From NCBI GenBank assembly GCA_030539295.1, contig JAUNSJ010000023.1, forward strand, positions 1-56,418: a DNA stretch of 56,418 nt. Direction: 5' to 3'. Shown here one piece after another: positions 35,300 through 44,835 of the stretch (its first letter is position 1; each line of letters starts with the position of its first letter). The DNA comes from Planctomycetia bacterium. GTDB lineage: Bacteria > Planctomycetota > Planctomycetia > Pirellulales > Thermoguttaceae. The notes beneath the pieces were generated by a model. The model searched no databases and had not been told where the DNA came from. It was given only the letters and a program-made list of their open reading frames with translations. The position numbers and the translations under genes are program-made.

Positions 35300-36358
35300 A
35301 TGGCTGGAGAGAATACGACGAAGAAGATGGCGAACATCATCCCGCTTTCGCAAATGGTCAACGGGACAGATGCCGATTGTTTCGTCATCATGGCAGGAAA
35401 AGAAGAACTGGTAACGAAAGAGGGAAAACGCTACCTGCGTGTCATTTTTCGCGACTTGAAGCGGGAGGCTCAGTGCCTTTTGTGGAACGACAGTATATTT
35501 TATAAAGAGGCACGCGAAAAGTGGATGGTTGGCCATTTCTATAAGATACGTGTCCTGTTCCGCGACACAGGCTACGGGCCGAAACTGGAATTGCGCCGGA
35601 TTCGCGAGACGACCCCCGCCGATGGCTTTGACGGGTTTGACCCCGACCTCTGCCGCCCTTCTTCAAGGATACGGCCCGACATTATCATAGAAGATATCTT
35701 ATCCCTGGCCCGGACACACCTGGGGCCCGGCTCCCTGCTGGAGCTCGTTCAACGCATCTTTAAAGAGAATCGCCTCGCTCTGCAGAATACCGCCGCCTCC
35801 CGAATCCACCACCACGCGTATCAGGGCGGTCTGCTCGAACATACCCTTTCGGTCGCCAGAATTGCCTTGGGACTCGTCGAGCATTATCAGAGTTACTATC
35901 CGAATCAAAAGCGACTCGTTTCCAAACCGCTCGTCGTGGCCGGAGCCATCTTGCACGACGTTGGGAAAATTCGCGAAATGACCTCCTCGCCCATTATGCC
36001 GGGCCATACGCAGGAAGGAGAACTCGTCGGCCATGCCATACTCGGACGCGACATTGTTCGGGAAGCCGGGCCACAGGTCAATCTCGACCGAAAGACTCAA
36101 CTCCTCCTGGAGCACATTATTCTGTCTCATTCCCGATTCCCTGACTGGGGGGCACCGAAACTGCCTATGTCCCTGGAGGCCCTCATCGTGCATCAGGCGG
36201 ACTATGCCGAGGCGACCTATGCCAGTGCCCTTAGGGCTGTGGAGCAGGAGGAGCCGCCACGAGACGATGGCTTTACCCGCAGAAATGGCCCGTTCGGAAC
36301 GCCTTTTCTCGCCCCTCGCGAAACGCAGCCTGCGCCGCCTGGTCCCAAACGACACTGA
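35300..36358 (+). CDS. YhaM-like 3'-5' exoribonuclease (OB + HD domains)
   Basis: This 352-residue protein has an N-terminal OB-fold (QMVNGTDADCFVIMAGKEEL; LRVIFRDLKREAQCLLWND) and a C-terminal HD phosphohydrolase domain (IHHHAYQGGLLEHTLSVARI; AILHDVGKIREM; HIILSHS). This arrangement is that of Bacillus YhaM, a Mn-dependent 3'-5' exonuclease on RNA and single-stranded DNA. The Pro-rich tail (LAPRETQPAPPGPKRH) adds about 30 residues. GAAGG precedes the start. The kinase gene follows 39 bp later. Confidence 0.86.
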   Translation: MAGENTTKKMANIIPLSQMVNGTDADCFVIMAGKEELVTKEGKRYLRVIFRDLKREAQCLLWNDSIFYKEAREKWMVGHFYKIRVLFRDTGYGPKLELRRIRETTPADGFDGFDPDLCRPSSRIRPDIIIEDILSLARTHLGPGSLLELVQRIFKENRLALQNTAASRIHHHAYQGGLLEHTLSVARIALGLVEHYQSYYPNQKRLVSKPLVVAGAILHDVGKIREMTSSPIMPGHTQEGELVGHAILGRDIVREAGPQVNLDRKTQLLLEHIILSHSRFPDWGAPKLPMSLEALIVHQADYAEATYASALRAVEQEEPPRDDGFTRRNGPFGTPFLAPRETQPAPPGPKRH

Positions 36359-36397
36359 TTCACTCGACCCTAAATCCTTTGCACATACAGGATAGCC

Positions 36398-38095
36398 ATG
36401 CTAAAACTAACCACCGACGAATTCCTCGATTACCTCCGCCGCAGCGAACTGGTCAACGAAGGCCAGCTCCAGGAAATACTTGCCTCGTTACGGGCAGGAG
36501 GTAACGCCGATAAATACAGCGATTCCGAATTCGTTGCCCAGCAGCTGGTTAAGCAGGGGCTGATTACCAACTGGCACGTGCGCCAGCTTATGAAGAAAAA
36601 ATATAAAGGCTTTTATCTACGGCAGTACCGTATTTTAGGTCATTTGGGGACCGGCGGCATGAGTACGGTCTATCTGGCGGAACATACGGTCATGCAGCGA
36701 CGGGTCGCGGTCAAAGTCCTGCCGAAGAAGCGAATGGTTAACTCGGTCTATCTGGAACGATTCATCCGCGAAGCGCAGGCCATTGCCTCGCTGGACCATC
36801 CGAATATCGTTCGGGCTTACGATGTGGACCGACTCGACGACGTCCATTATATCGTTATGGAGTATTTTGAAGGCGTGAACCTGCGTCAGCGTGTGGAAAA
36901 AGAGGGGCCGCTCGCTTATGAGGACGCGGCCAGCTATATACGTCAGGCGGCTCTCGGACTTGTACACGCACACCATCTTGGCATTGTCCACCGCGACATC
37001 AAGCCGGACAACCTGCTCGTTAACGATACCGGAATCGTCAAGATTCTGGACCTGGGCCTGGCTCTGCTCGATGAAAGTACCTTTGCCGGTCCGCAATCTT
37101 CGATTAATGAGGATAAAATTCTGGGGACCGCCGACTATCTCGCGCCGGAACAGGCGATAAACAGTCATGAAATCGATGCCAGGGCCGATATTTACAGTCT
37201 GGGCGGCACACTCTATTTCTGCCTGACAGGCCATCCTCCGTTCCCGTTTGGCACTATACCCCAGCGTCTACTGGCCCATCAGAAGGAGACCCCGGCCAGT
37301 ATTTTCATTGACCGCCCCGACGCACCGCAGGATCTCGTCTCGATCTGCTCGAAAATGATGGAAAAGAAACCGGCCAACCGGTTTGCCTCGGCCGCGGAAG
37401 TCGTTAAGGTCATGGAGACCTGGCTCATTCGACATGGTATGGCTGAACCAAGCGATTTCCCCGCAAACGACCATTTAAAAGATAATACGGTTAATAAGGA
37501 TATTTTTGGCACGCCCCCGGTCGAAAAAGAGAAAGAGAGCGTGCCACCGGAAAATGAAGGCAGCGCAACGAGTTGGTCCGACGAGATGAACCGATTTCGC
37601 ATGCTCCCGCCTGGCAGTAACCATTCGGGAGTGGGAAACGAGGCCATTGTCAACCTGCTCGGGTCCGGCGGGTCCATGGTGGGCGATTCCAGCTTGGTCA
37701 GTTCCAACGACGATTTCCTCTTTTCACGCCGTTCCATGACGACTCACAAAGAAGGCGATGCCGACTTCCTTTCGCTGGCTATGAGTGATATGCAGAAGTC
37801 AACCGTGTCCGATTCCCTGACCGGTCCCGTTCCGACGACCCCGGTTGCCCGCACCGTTTCCACCCTTGCCAATCGAAACGTTGCCACAGCCACGCGGGAC
37901 GAGGCTCGGGTAGTCGCTCCTCCTGTCCCGACTTCCAATACCAAATCGGCGGAAACGCCAACCAGCAGTACGCCCTGGCGACGCGGCTGGCATCGTGAGG
38001 TCCCCTTTTGGTTCTGGGCCGTCTTCGTGGCAGGGTATGTCCTGGCCACCTTCCTGGCCGGTATTCTCTTTGCCTTGCTCATGAATTTGAAGTAG
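36398..38095 (+). CDS. Hanks-type Ser/Thr protein kinase with C-terminal membrane helix
   Basis: The 565-residue protein starts with an about 70-residue helical domain (LTTDEFLDYLRRSELVNEGQ) typical of planctomycete kinases. The kinase domain covers about 77-345: GTGGMSTVYLAE, AVKVLP, HRDIKPDNLL (catalytic loop), LDLG in place of DFG, GTADYLAPEQA and DIYSLGGTLYFCLTG. A disordered Ser/Thr/Pro-rich linker (345-530) precedes a single membrane helix (FWFWAVFVAGYVLATFLAGI) and a very short outside end, so it has no large external sensor domain. Start has AGGATAG. It follows the YhaM-like gene by 39 bp. Confidence 0.92.
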   Translation: MLKLTTDEFLDYLRRSELVNEGQLQEILASLRAGGNADKYSDSEFVAQQLVKQGLITNWHVRQLMKKKYKGFYLRQYRILGHLGTGGMSTVYLAEHTVMQRRVAVKVLPKKRMVNSVYLERFIREAQAIASLDHPNIVRAYDVDRLDDVHYIVMEYFEGVNLRQRVEKEGPLAYEDAASYIRQAALGLVHAHHLGIVHRDIKPDNLLVNDTGIVKILDLGLALLDESTFAGPQSSINEDKILGTADYLAPEQAINSHEIDARADIYSLGGTLYFCLTGHPPFPFGTIPQRLLAHQKETPASIFIDRPDAPQDLVSICSKMMEKKPANRFASAAEVVKVMETWLIRHGMAEPSDFPANDHLKDNTVNKDIFGTPPVEKEKESVPPENEGSATSWSDEMNRFRMLPPGSNHSGVGNEAIVNLLGSGGSMVGDSSLVSSNDDFLFSRRSMTTHKEGDADFLSLAMSDMQKSTVSDSLTGPVPTTPVARTVSTLANRNVATATRDEARVVAPPVPTSNTKSAETPTSSTPWRRGWHREVPFWFWAVFVAGYVLATFLAGILFALLMNLK

Positions 38096-38130
38096 TTCCC
38101 GACTGCTCGCAGGTCGGGAACCAGCAATAG
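38095..38130 (+). repeat. palindromic intergenic repeat (GTTCCCGAC hairpin)
   Basis: GTTCCCGAC (38095-38103) and GTCGGGAAC (38113-38121) make a 9-bp stem with a 9-base loop, followed by CCAGCAATAGACG. The same hairpin plan occurs at 3299-3329. It overlaps the end of the kinase gene and may act in termination. Confidence 0.55.
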
Positions 38131-38140
38131 ACGTTCGGGG

Positions 38141-38181
38141 AGCCTGCTCGCAGGGCCCGACCCAGTAATAACAGCGAAGAC
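38141..38181 (+). repeat. dispersed GC-rich intergenic repeat, copy 3
   Basis: CCTGCTCGCAGGGCCCGACC then CAGTAATAACAGCGAAGAC, closely matching the minus-strand copy at 47-90. It lies in tandem with the hairpin at 38095-38130, between convergent kinase and apt genes. The remaining sequence to 38313 has no gene. Confidence 0.6.
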
Positions 38182-38313
38182 AATTTGCACTCATGACCAT
38201 AGATTTGTCTTACCACCGCCTTTACTATTCCACGGTGGCCTGTAAGACCAGCACAACCTGGCAGGGGCAAGGAGAAATACAACGTATTTCGATGTTCGCA
38301 GCCAGTCTGTTTT

Positions 38314-38841
38314 CTATTCCCCTTCAAAGGTAATTAGCGAGGAGACGGGATAGGGTCCTAACTTCTGACGTCCGGCCAGGTCGGTCAGTTCAATAACGAA
38401 GGCAAACCCGACGACAATGCCACCATTGTCCTCAATGAGCCGACGACAGGCGTCCATGGTACCGCCGGTGGCCAGCAGGTCGTCGACTAACAGAATGCGA
38501 TCGCCTTTTTTAATGGAATCGGCGTGGATATGAAGTTCATCGGTGCCGTATTCCAGCTCGTAGGTTGTCGAAACAGTCTTACAGGGGAGTTTACCCCGCT
38601 TACGCATGAGAATGAGTCCGGCGCCAAGCGAGGCGGCCAGAGGAGCGCCAAAGACGAACCCGCGTGCCTCGGGCGCGGCAATCTTATCGACCGGCCCCCA
38701 ATCTTTGACCGCCGTGGTCATCGCCTGAACCGCGACGTGAAATCCGTCGCCGTTTTCGATGAGCGTGGTTATATCGCGAAAGATAATGCCAGGCTTCGGA
38801 AAGTCGGGAATGGAGCGTATGTATTGTGACAAATTCTGCAT
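38314..38841 (-). CDS. apt: adenine phosphoribosyltransferase
   Basis: Apt salvages adenine to AMP with PRPP. The 175 residues match the family from end to end: IPDFPKPGIIFRDITTL at the N-terminus, KIAAPEARGFVFGAPLA, MRKRGKLPCKTV and the PRPP loop ILLVDDLLATGGTMDACRRL. The start has no other close candidate. It lies 33 bp after the TsaC fusion gene on the same strand, so both are probably in one transcript. Confidence 0.95.
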   Translation of the reverse strand: MQNLSQYIRSIPDFPKPGIIFRDITTLIENGDGFHVAVQAMTTAVKDWGPVDKIAAPEARGFVFGAPLAASLGAGLILMRKRGKLPCKTVSTTYELEYGTDELHIHADSIKKGDRILLVDDLLATGGTMDACRRLIEDNGGIVVGFAFVIELTDLAGRQKLGPYPVSSLITFEGE

Positions 38842-38874
38842 GGTGCGGTCATCCTCTCTAACAGGAATTCAGGG

Positions 38875-39993
38875 CTATAGAATCAAATTCAGGCGTTTAT
38901 AAATGGCCGACTCAATCTGCTGCGCACAACTGCGGTAGGTTGCGGAGTCACCGCCGAGCGGGTCAGTCACTTCGCCATCGTTCGGGTCGAGCAGGTAAAG
39001 ACGGTCGTTTGTGTCGGGATATTGAGCCAGAATGGCATCGCGGTGCGCCTTTCCCATAACGAAAATGGCGTCAGCAAAGCGAAGCAGGGACTCGCATATC
39101 GGTTGCGATTCATGCTGGTCCAGGGAGAGCCCGTACTCACGCATGGCGGCTCTGGCCCCCTGACTGGCCCCGGCGTTACCGGGAGTTGCCACGCCAGCCG
39201 ACATGACGACATAACCGTTGTCCTCCAAGTCGGATATGTCGCAATGCAACTCCGAGGCTATGACGGACAGGCAAATCTGCTCCGCCATGGGGGACCGGCA
39301 TGTATTCCCGGTACAGACAAAAAGAATAATCTTGGCCGTTAACCGTTTGAGATTTTCGCGCGAAATGGCGCCTTCACGAATGACCGACAGTTTATTACCG
39401 CGTACAGCAACGACACTGGAAGGATTTTTGAACCAGGCGGGGCCATCGTCGAGAATCAGGTCGGGAAAATCAGCAAGTCCAACGCGAGCCATATCGGCGG
39501 AAACGGCCGGTGGTTCCCCACTTAAATTGGCACTGGTGAGCACGAGCGGTTCGTCAAGCTCCTTGAGAATCTGGAGAAAGACATCATGTTTGGGCACGCG
39601 ATAGCCGACCGCCCCTTCCGGCATGATCGCTTTGCGAACATACGCGGAAAGTCGGGTCAATTCGCTCTGCTCGCTGGAAGAGTCCAAGACGAGTGTGAGC
39701 GGGCCAGGCCAGCATCGTCGAGCCAGCCGCTGACTAATGGGGTCGATATTGGGACTGTACCGGCCGAGAACCGACAGGCCGGGAATAGCGACCGGCAGGG
39801 CGTGACCCACTTTCCGTCCCTTACCTTGAATGAGGCGCTTAATAGCATCTTCCTGCGAGGCCAGTACGCCTAACCCATAGACCGTTTCCGTCGGAAAAAC
39901 GACAATTTTCCCCGCACGCAAGGCGGCAATCGTCTTGCTGATGATCGTTGGGGTCGCCCCGGATTCTTTTAAATGAAGCACTTCTCCTGCCAT
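38875..39993 (-). CDS. fusion of TsaC/Sua5-type threonylcarbamoyl-AMP synthase and low-molecular-weight phosphatase
   Basis: A 372-residue two-domain protein. Residues about 10-205 are a YrdC/TsaC domain (VVFPTETVYGLG, CWPGPLTLVLD, VGYRVPKHDVF, LVLTSANLSGEPP) that makes threonylcarbamoyl-AMP for the t6A modification of tRNA. Residues about 220-372 are a low-molecular-weight phosphatase with the P-loop FVCTGNTCRSPMAE and DPLGG containing the general-acid Asp. The Thr in CTGNTCR is as in Bacillus YwlE, which removes phosphate from arginine, while tyrosine phosphatases usually carry Ile there. ywlC and ywlE are close neighbours in Bacillus, so the fusion makes sense. GAGG lies 7-8 bp before the start. 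Confidence 0.88.
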   Translation of the reverse strand: MAGEVLHLKESGATPTIISKTIAALRAGKIVVFPTETVYGLGVLASQEDAIKRLIQGKGRKVGHALPVAIPGLSVLGRYSPNIDPISQRLARRCWPGPLTLVLDSSSEQSELTRLSAYVRKAIMPEGAVGYRVPKHDVFLQILKELDEPLVLTSANLSGEPPAVSADMARVGLADFPDLILDDGPAWFKNPSSVVAVRGNKLSVIREGAISRENLKRLTAKIILFVCTGNTCRSPMAEQICLSVIASELHCDISDLEDNGYVVMSAGVATPGNAGASQGARAAMREYGLSLDQHESQPICESLLRFADAIFVMGKAHRDAILAQYPDTNDRLYLLDPNDGEVTDPLGGDSATYRSCAQQIESAIYKRLNLIL

Positions 39994-40009
39994 TGCGCTA
40001 ACCTCGTTT

Positions 40010-40447
40010 TTGCTCGACAGACGGATACGCCTCGCCCCCGGATTCGTATTTCGTTCGCATTCGAAACGACCGAAATATCAGTTCCCGCTCAACATCGAAC
40101 GCAACCCGTCCGGCATCGCCACGCATCCAGGGAACTTCGCGCGAAATGAGTGTGGATCCAAACAAAGCGGTTCCTTGTTCAGAAAAACACGTTCCATACG
40201 CAATTGTACCACAAAAGAGGGGAAAGTTCAAGCGACTTCCATTTCAAAACGGAAAAGAAAGGAAATTTTTCAGAACCGCATCCCGTATTATCGTACGTAC
40301 AGCCACGAAGTGGCGAAATGTCAACAAGGGTCGATTGCCACGCCTGATAACACCGGCGAAAAGGCGCAGCCACCGTACCAGGATAGGCCGCTTGAGGAGA
40401 CGGCCGCCTGCCTGGAGAAGCAGGGCAAGCCGTCCCAGCGTTCGCGA
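40010..40447. other. 438-bp gap with one doubtful short reading frame
   Basis: Between the pilus-related gene that ends at 40448 and the TsaC fusion. The only candidate is a minus-strand frame at 39998-40231 (77 codons from TTG, or 43 from an internal ATG) that ends 4 bp before the TsaC start. Its codons look fairly natural (MRGDAGRVAFDVERELIF) but it has no ribosome site and matches no family that I know. No promoter or repeat was clear. Confidence 0.3.
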
Positions 40448-42343
40448 CTACAGCATGGAAGCGCCCGGGCCAATTCCGCCCATTCCGGACTCCGGCTTGG
40501 CACTCTTGGCCTCAATCCGGCCAAGCTCCCGCATGTCTTCCCGCACTTCATGCACGCGGACCAAGCCACTCGGTTCCAGAAGAATCATCTTACCGGGCGA
40601 ACGAAGTTCACCGCCTGGCAGCCGGTATCCACCAAAGGCGTCCAAGACACAGATATCGGAAACGTGATCGACCAACTTCGTATCTTTGTTTTGTGTGTTT
40701 TTCTTTCGTTTGGACCCGGTTGCTTCCCCCGGACCGCCCATCATGCCCATGGGGTCACTACCCAAGGTTGACTGTGCGGCGGGCGCAAGCGGTTTATGAA
40801 CCCGGCGTGGGAAATTCGCCACCTGTCCACGCGTGACTCGTAGCGTCTTTTCAACGGACTCGGTTGCCGTTTCGCTATCGAAATAGACCGAGGCCAAAGT
40901 TGCCCGCGGTTCTCCTCCTGGTACGGACGGGGCTTCCACCTGCTCTGCATAGATTCGAGAGACACGGCCCAGGGACACGGGATTCGAAGACTCGGAGAAT
41001 TCGGAGGAAATATAGGTGCGGCCCACCGTGGTCGGGTCTTCCACGAAGTTCTCATCCAGGCCGAAATTCGGGTTCGCCAGAATGAGCTTAACGCGATAAT
41101 AGTAGGTTTTACCCATCTCAACATCGAAGTCGAAAGCCCGGAAGAGGTAGTAGTCGACCGGCGAGGCCAAGTCGCCTGTCGACGTAACCAGCGAGGCTGC
41201 ATTCCGATTGATCATCCAGGAAGCCGTATTACCGCCGCTGCGCCCGCCGCCGGTCATGCCGCCCAGATCGTTACCGGCACCGAATTCCATTCCGCCGCCA
41301 CCCATACCCATCGGGTTGCCCATACCGGAGCGGTCGTTGCCGGTCCCTTCAAAGGGAGAGCGACTAAGTATGTCGTCCATATTGACGTCTTGCAACTTCG
41401 CTTCCAGCTTGTTCCGCTCTTGCATTTCGGTCGTTGCCAGGTTCATCATTTCTTCAGAGGAAAGTGGGATATTAGGCACGTTGGCCACCTCTTCGCCGAA
41501 AAGCCGGTTCACCATAGGGGGACAACTCATGGCCATCGGGGGATACGAAGGCAGTTGAGCGGCGAAGTAACTGGGGTCGACCTGCTCCACACCAAAGCCG
41601 CTCCACTTGGCAAATTCTTTTCGATAAGCCTGAATTATGTCAATATTTTCCCAAACGATTTCACCGGCATCACTGGGCGTTCCCCGCTGCAAAACATAGG
41701 AGAGATAAATCGGCTGGTCGCGAAGCATATCGGTATACTGTGCATTAGAGAAATGAGCCATGTAGTCGGCCAACTGCTTACGCACAGGAATGGACCCGGT
41801 TATGGTAACCCACTGTCGACCTTCCACTTTTCCATTGGACCCGCTGGCACTGCCCATTCCGATTCCGCCCATACCCATGTCGGCTGCGCCCCCGGCAGTG
41901 CCGGTCGTACCGCGGTCGCGATAGGCAATCGCGCCAATAGAGGCAAAGGCACGAAGATTTTCGACCGGTAACGGGGTCATATTCGGACGCTTAATCCGGT
42001 CGGGAAACAGCGATTGATCCCAACGGACCAAAGTCTCGTAAGAGTTGACCGTAATGGCACTTCGAATCAGCTCGGAATAGCTTAAGTAGTCATAAACGAC
42101 AACCCCCTTATCGACCTCGACAGGCGTAACCTTACTATTGCGAATGTTCTCCTCGGCACGTTTTGCGGAAGAATTGATTTGATCGGCTGTTAGCTTGAAT
42201 TCAGACAGACCACTCCCGCCAATAATCATCCAGGCAAAAAGGAGGACGACGACCGACAAGATAATTTTCTCCCCGTGGAGGAAGAAGATATTCTCCTTTT
42301 GAGACGAAGTACGAGGAGATTTTGTTTTCACTTTTGCACTCAT
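40448..42343 (-). CDS. large bitopic protein, third gene of the PilMN operon (PilP-like position)
   Basis: A 631-residue protein with one N-terminal membrane helix (IILSVVVLLFAWMIIGGSGL, about 26-45) after a basic cytoplasmic tail, so most of it is periplasmic. It has Gly/Met-rich linkers (AADMGMGGIGMGSAS near 155, GMGNPMGMGGGGMEFGAG near 345) and a C-terminal part with short beta segments (DAFGGYRLPGG, KMILLEPSGLVRVHEV) that recalls PilP/GspC C-termini. The family is not recognised by sequence. It starts 2 bp after the stop of the 801-residue gene, with AAGGAGG upstream, so it belongs to the same operon as the PilM-PilN fusion. Confidence 0.6.
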   Translation of the reverse strand: MSAKVKTKSPRTSSQKENIFFLHGEKIILSVVVLLFAWMIIGGSGLSEFKLTADQINSSAKRAEENIRNSKVTPVEVDKGVVVYDYLSYSELIRSAITVNSYETLVRWDQSLFPDRIKRPNMTPLPVENLRAFASIGAIAYRDRGTTGTAGGAADMGMGGIGMGSASGSNGKVEGRQWVTITGSIPVRKQLADYMAHFSNAQYTDMLRDQPIYLSYVLQRGTPSDAGEIVWENIDIIQAYRKEFAKWSGFGVEQVDPSYFAAQLPSYPPMAMSCPPMVNRLFGEEVANVPNIPLSSEEMMNLATTEMQERNKLEAKLQDVNMDDILSRSPFEGTGNDRSGMGNPMGMGGGGMEFGAGNDLGGMTGGGRSGGNTASWMINRNAASLVTSTGDLASPVDYYLFRAFDFDVEMGKTYYYRVKLILANPNFGLDENFVEDPTTVGRTYISSEFSESSNPVSLGRVSRIYAEQVEAPSVPGGEPRATLASVYFDSETATESVEKTLRVTRGQVANFPRRVHKPLAPAAQSTLGSDPMGMMGGPGEATGSKRKKNTQNKDTKLVDHVSDICVLDAFGGYRLPGGELRSPGKMILLEPSGLVRVHEVREDMRELGRIEAKSAKPESGMGGIGPGASML

Positions 42344-42345
42344 GA

Positions 42346-44751
42346 TTATTGTTGGCCTCCTTCATTTGCACTGGGAGTATTTTCAGGCGAATCGTTAGAA
42401 GTTGGAACTTCGTTGGCGTCGTTCGGCTCGGTATTTTCCGCGGACGCGTCAGGGACGGCTTCGGCCTCGGACGTGCTAACCTCTTCCACAACCGTATCTT
42501 CCGCGTCAGGATTTTCGGCGGGTGTCGCGAGCGAGTCCGCGTCAGGAGCTTCCGAATCCCCGGCTGCTGCCGCGGCTGTCTCTTCTGTCAACTCGGAACC
42601 TTCTGTCTCCTCGACGCCTTCTTCTCCTTCTTCGCCATTGAGCGAGTCAACCGAAGGCGTGTCGTTAAGGGTCTCTTCGGTGAGTTCCGTATTGGCGCCT
42701 TCACCGTCGCCTCCGGTTCCGAACTGTTTTATGTTGGGTTCGTTGAATATGTTGATGATCCCGTAAATCTCCACGCGAATGGCATCGACGCCGTACCCCC
42801 CGGTCTGACTGATTTCGGAGCGGCCGATATCAATACCGCCGGAAGCACCGGTCACGTCGGTAGCGGCAGCGTTACCCGCGGCCCCACGTGCGGAACGGCT
42901 TCCGGAGTTGGCACCAGCGCCAGCACCGGCACCAGCACCAGGTCCACCGGGTCCTCCCATGCCCATACCACCCATACCGCCACCCATGAGGTCGCCTCCT
43001 TCTCCCGCTTCGGCACCCTCCAGCGGAGGCATGGAAAAGGGAACAGCATTATCAGGACAGATACGAATGTGCTTGATGTCAATAGGCATGGAGCAGTTGG
43101 CACAGTTGACAAGAATATCGGGAATCCTGCGTTGGTCGACGACCAGTCGCAAGCAAACCGGCATACGATTGAATTCGGCAAACGGCGGTGCTTTGTCCGC
43201 AAGGAGCGGCGTATTGTCGCTGTCCAAATATCGGCCAAAGAGAATGCGATTGAGGGCCTGTTCCTCACGAGTACCGCCAGCGACCATTGCTTCGCCGTCC
43301 ATGCCGCCCATGCCAGGCATACCGCCACCCGCACCGCTGCCCATATCGTCGCCCATGCCACCCATGCCGCCCATCATACTGCTGCTACTGCCGGTCAGGT
43401 CGCCAATGGACATTTCCGCGGACTGCCACGCGGCGCTCGCCGGTTGACCGATGAGCATTTCCTCAATACATTTAATGGGCGCAATGGTAACGTTATCAGC
43501 CGCCTCTTTGTTCGTCTGTGCAACGATACTGATCAGGGCTTCATAGACCCAAAGTGTCTCTTGAGCGTACCAAATTTCTATGGAGGTGGGATACGTATCC
43601 GCGTTCCAGGTCGGCAGTCCATAGATTTCCGGACTGGTCCAGTCCACGTTTCCGACAACGCGACGTCGTTCACTGTAAGGGGGCAGTCCGGGATATTCGG
43701 CGCCCGCGGTCCCTGTTGACCGCATACCACCGCCTCCGGCCGCTCCTCCCATGCCGGTATCCATTTGGGAATTGCCGGAGAGTTGTTCAACGGCTGGATC
43801 TATATTGTCGCCTGGAATGGCATCGGCCGAGAGATTACCCCCGGCACCACCGCCTGGTGAGTCCATGGCGCCCCGGGCACCACCGCCTGGCTTCGGACCC
43901 GGCATACCAGCTCCACCAGCAGACATGCCGCCACCCATACCAGCACCCATACCCATACCGCCGCCCATGCCACCCGAGCTGGGTGAACCCAGCATGGAAC
44001 CGCCATAGGTTATGAAATCTTTCGGGTTGACGATCCAGGGGTCCATTTCACGGTAATAGTGCTCATGCTCTTTTCCGAGGAGATAATCGCGGTCGGCGCT
44101 CTCACTGACCTGACTGAGAATGTCACGCTTAATGTCCAGAAGGAGGACATCTTTTACCGCGCCTGTCTCCAGGTCGGTAACGATTATGTAGTAGCGATTA
44201 GGAGTTACATCGGAATCGACGTAAACGGGATAAAACGCATTTTCACTCTCGATCCAGCGGTAGTCCTGCACCTGGACCCGGCGACGCTGCACACCCTTGA
44301 GCAGTTCGGGAAGGTGATTGCCAATAAAGAAGGCGTAGTCTTCCAACAGGTATTGCTTCGACGTGGATGGGGCAATAGGTGCACGAAACTTCAGACTGTT
44401 GACCCGTTCGAGGAAATCCTTCGAGAGCTGAGAGGGCCATCGATTTTTCATTTTCTGGTCGCTGTACATAAGAGTCCAGGCCTCAAAGACGCTCTTTTTG
44501 AGTACATTGGTCTCTTTCTTGATCGCCTCGATAGTGGTCTCATTGGGGTGGAGATTATTCGAGGCAATCGAATCGGCCTGCGACTTTGCGGATTCAACGG
44601 CTTTTTTCTTCTCTTCGAACTTGTTGCGGATACTGCCCTTAGCGAGAAATGTAACGCCAAAAGCGATCAACAAGACAAGTGGAACAACACCCCAAAAGTA
44701 GTGCTTTTTCACCATCTCCAGAGACATACCGGCTTGTTTGGGATTCGCCAT
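42346..44751 (-). CDS. large bitopic protein, second gene of the PilMN operon (PilO-like position)
   Basis: An 801-residue protein with one N-terminal membrane helix (about 18-37), an adjacent coiled coil (EEKKKAVESAKSQADSIAS) and a periplasmic body. This layout resembles PilO/GspM, but it is several times longer. Three Gly/Met-rich low-complexity stretches (about 251-350, 460-500, 590-630) join more ordered parts that contain CANCSMPIDIKHIRI and VDAIRVEIYGIINIFNEPN, the last recalling the PilO ferredoxin-like domain end. The C-terminal 110 residues are highly acidic. Position between PilM-PilN and another bitopic protein supports a pilus or secretion platform role. Assignment is by context. 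Confidence 0.6.
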   Translation of the reverse strand: MANPKQAGMSLEMVKKHYFWGVVPLVLLIAFGVTFLAKGSIRNKFEEKKKAVESAKSQADSIASNNLHPNETTIEAIKKETNVLKKSVFEAWTLMYSDQKMKNRWPSQLSKDFLERVNSLKFRAPIAPSTSKQYLLEDYAFFIGNHLPELLKGVQRRRVQVQDYRWIESENAFYPVYVDSDVTPNRYYIIVTDLETGAVKDVLLLDIKRDILSQVSESADRDYLLGKEHEHYYREMDPWIVNPKDFITYGGSMLGSPSSGGMGGGMGMGAGMGGGMSAGGAGMPGPKPGGGARGAMDSPGGGAGGNLSADAIPGDNIDPAVEQLSGNSQMDTGMGGAAGGGGMRSTGTAGAEYPGLPPYSERRRVVGNVDWTSPEIYGLPTWNADTYPTSIEIWYAQETLWVYEALISIVAQTNKEAADNVTIAPIKCIEEMLIGQPASAAWQSAEMSIGDLTGSSSSMMGGMGGMGDDMGSGAGGGMPGMGGMDGEAMVAGGTREEQALNRILFGRYLDSDNTPLLADKAPPFAEFNRMPVCLRLVVDQRRIPDILVNCANCSMPIDIKHIRICPDNAVPFSMPPLEGAEAGEGGDLMGGGMGGMGMGGPGGPGAGAGAGAGANSGSRSARGAAGNAAATDVTGASGGIDIGRSEISQTGGYGVDAIRVEIYGIINIFNEPNIKQFGTGGDGEGANTELTEETLNDTPSVDSLNGEEGEEGVEETEGSELTEETAAAAAGDSEAPDADSLATPAENPDAEDTVVEEVSTSEAEAVPDASAENTEPNDANEVPTSNDSPENTPSANEGGQQ

Positions 44752-44835
44752 TACTCTTTTACCTTTATGATATTATGTACAAACGTTTAATCGATTATCA
44801 GTTACAAAACGGCCAATGTTGTTGAACAGGGCCAA

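Noticed and set aside
39998..40231. 77-codon minus-strand frame before the TsaC fusion gene
   Set aside because: No ribosome site and TTG start only. Codon use is not bad, so it is mentioned in the gap entry but not called as a gene.
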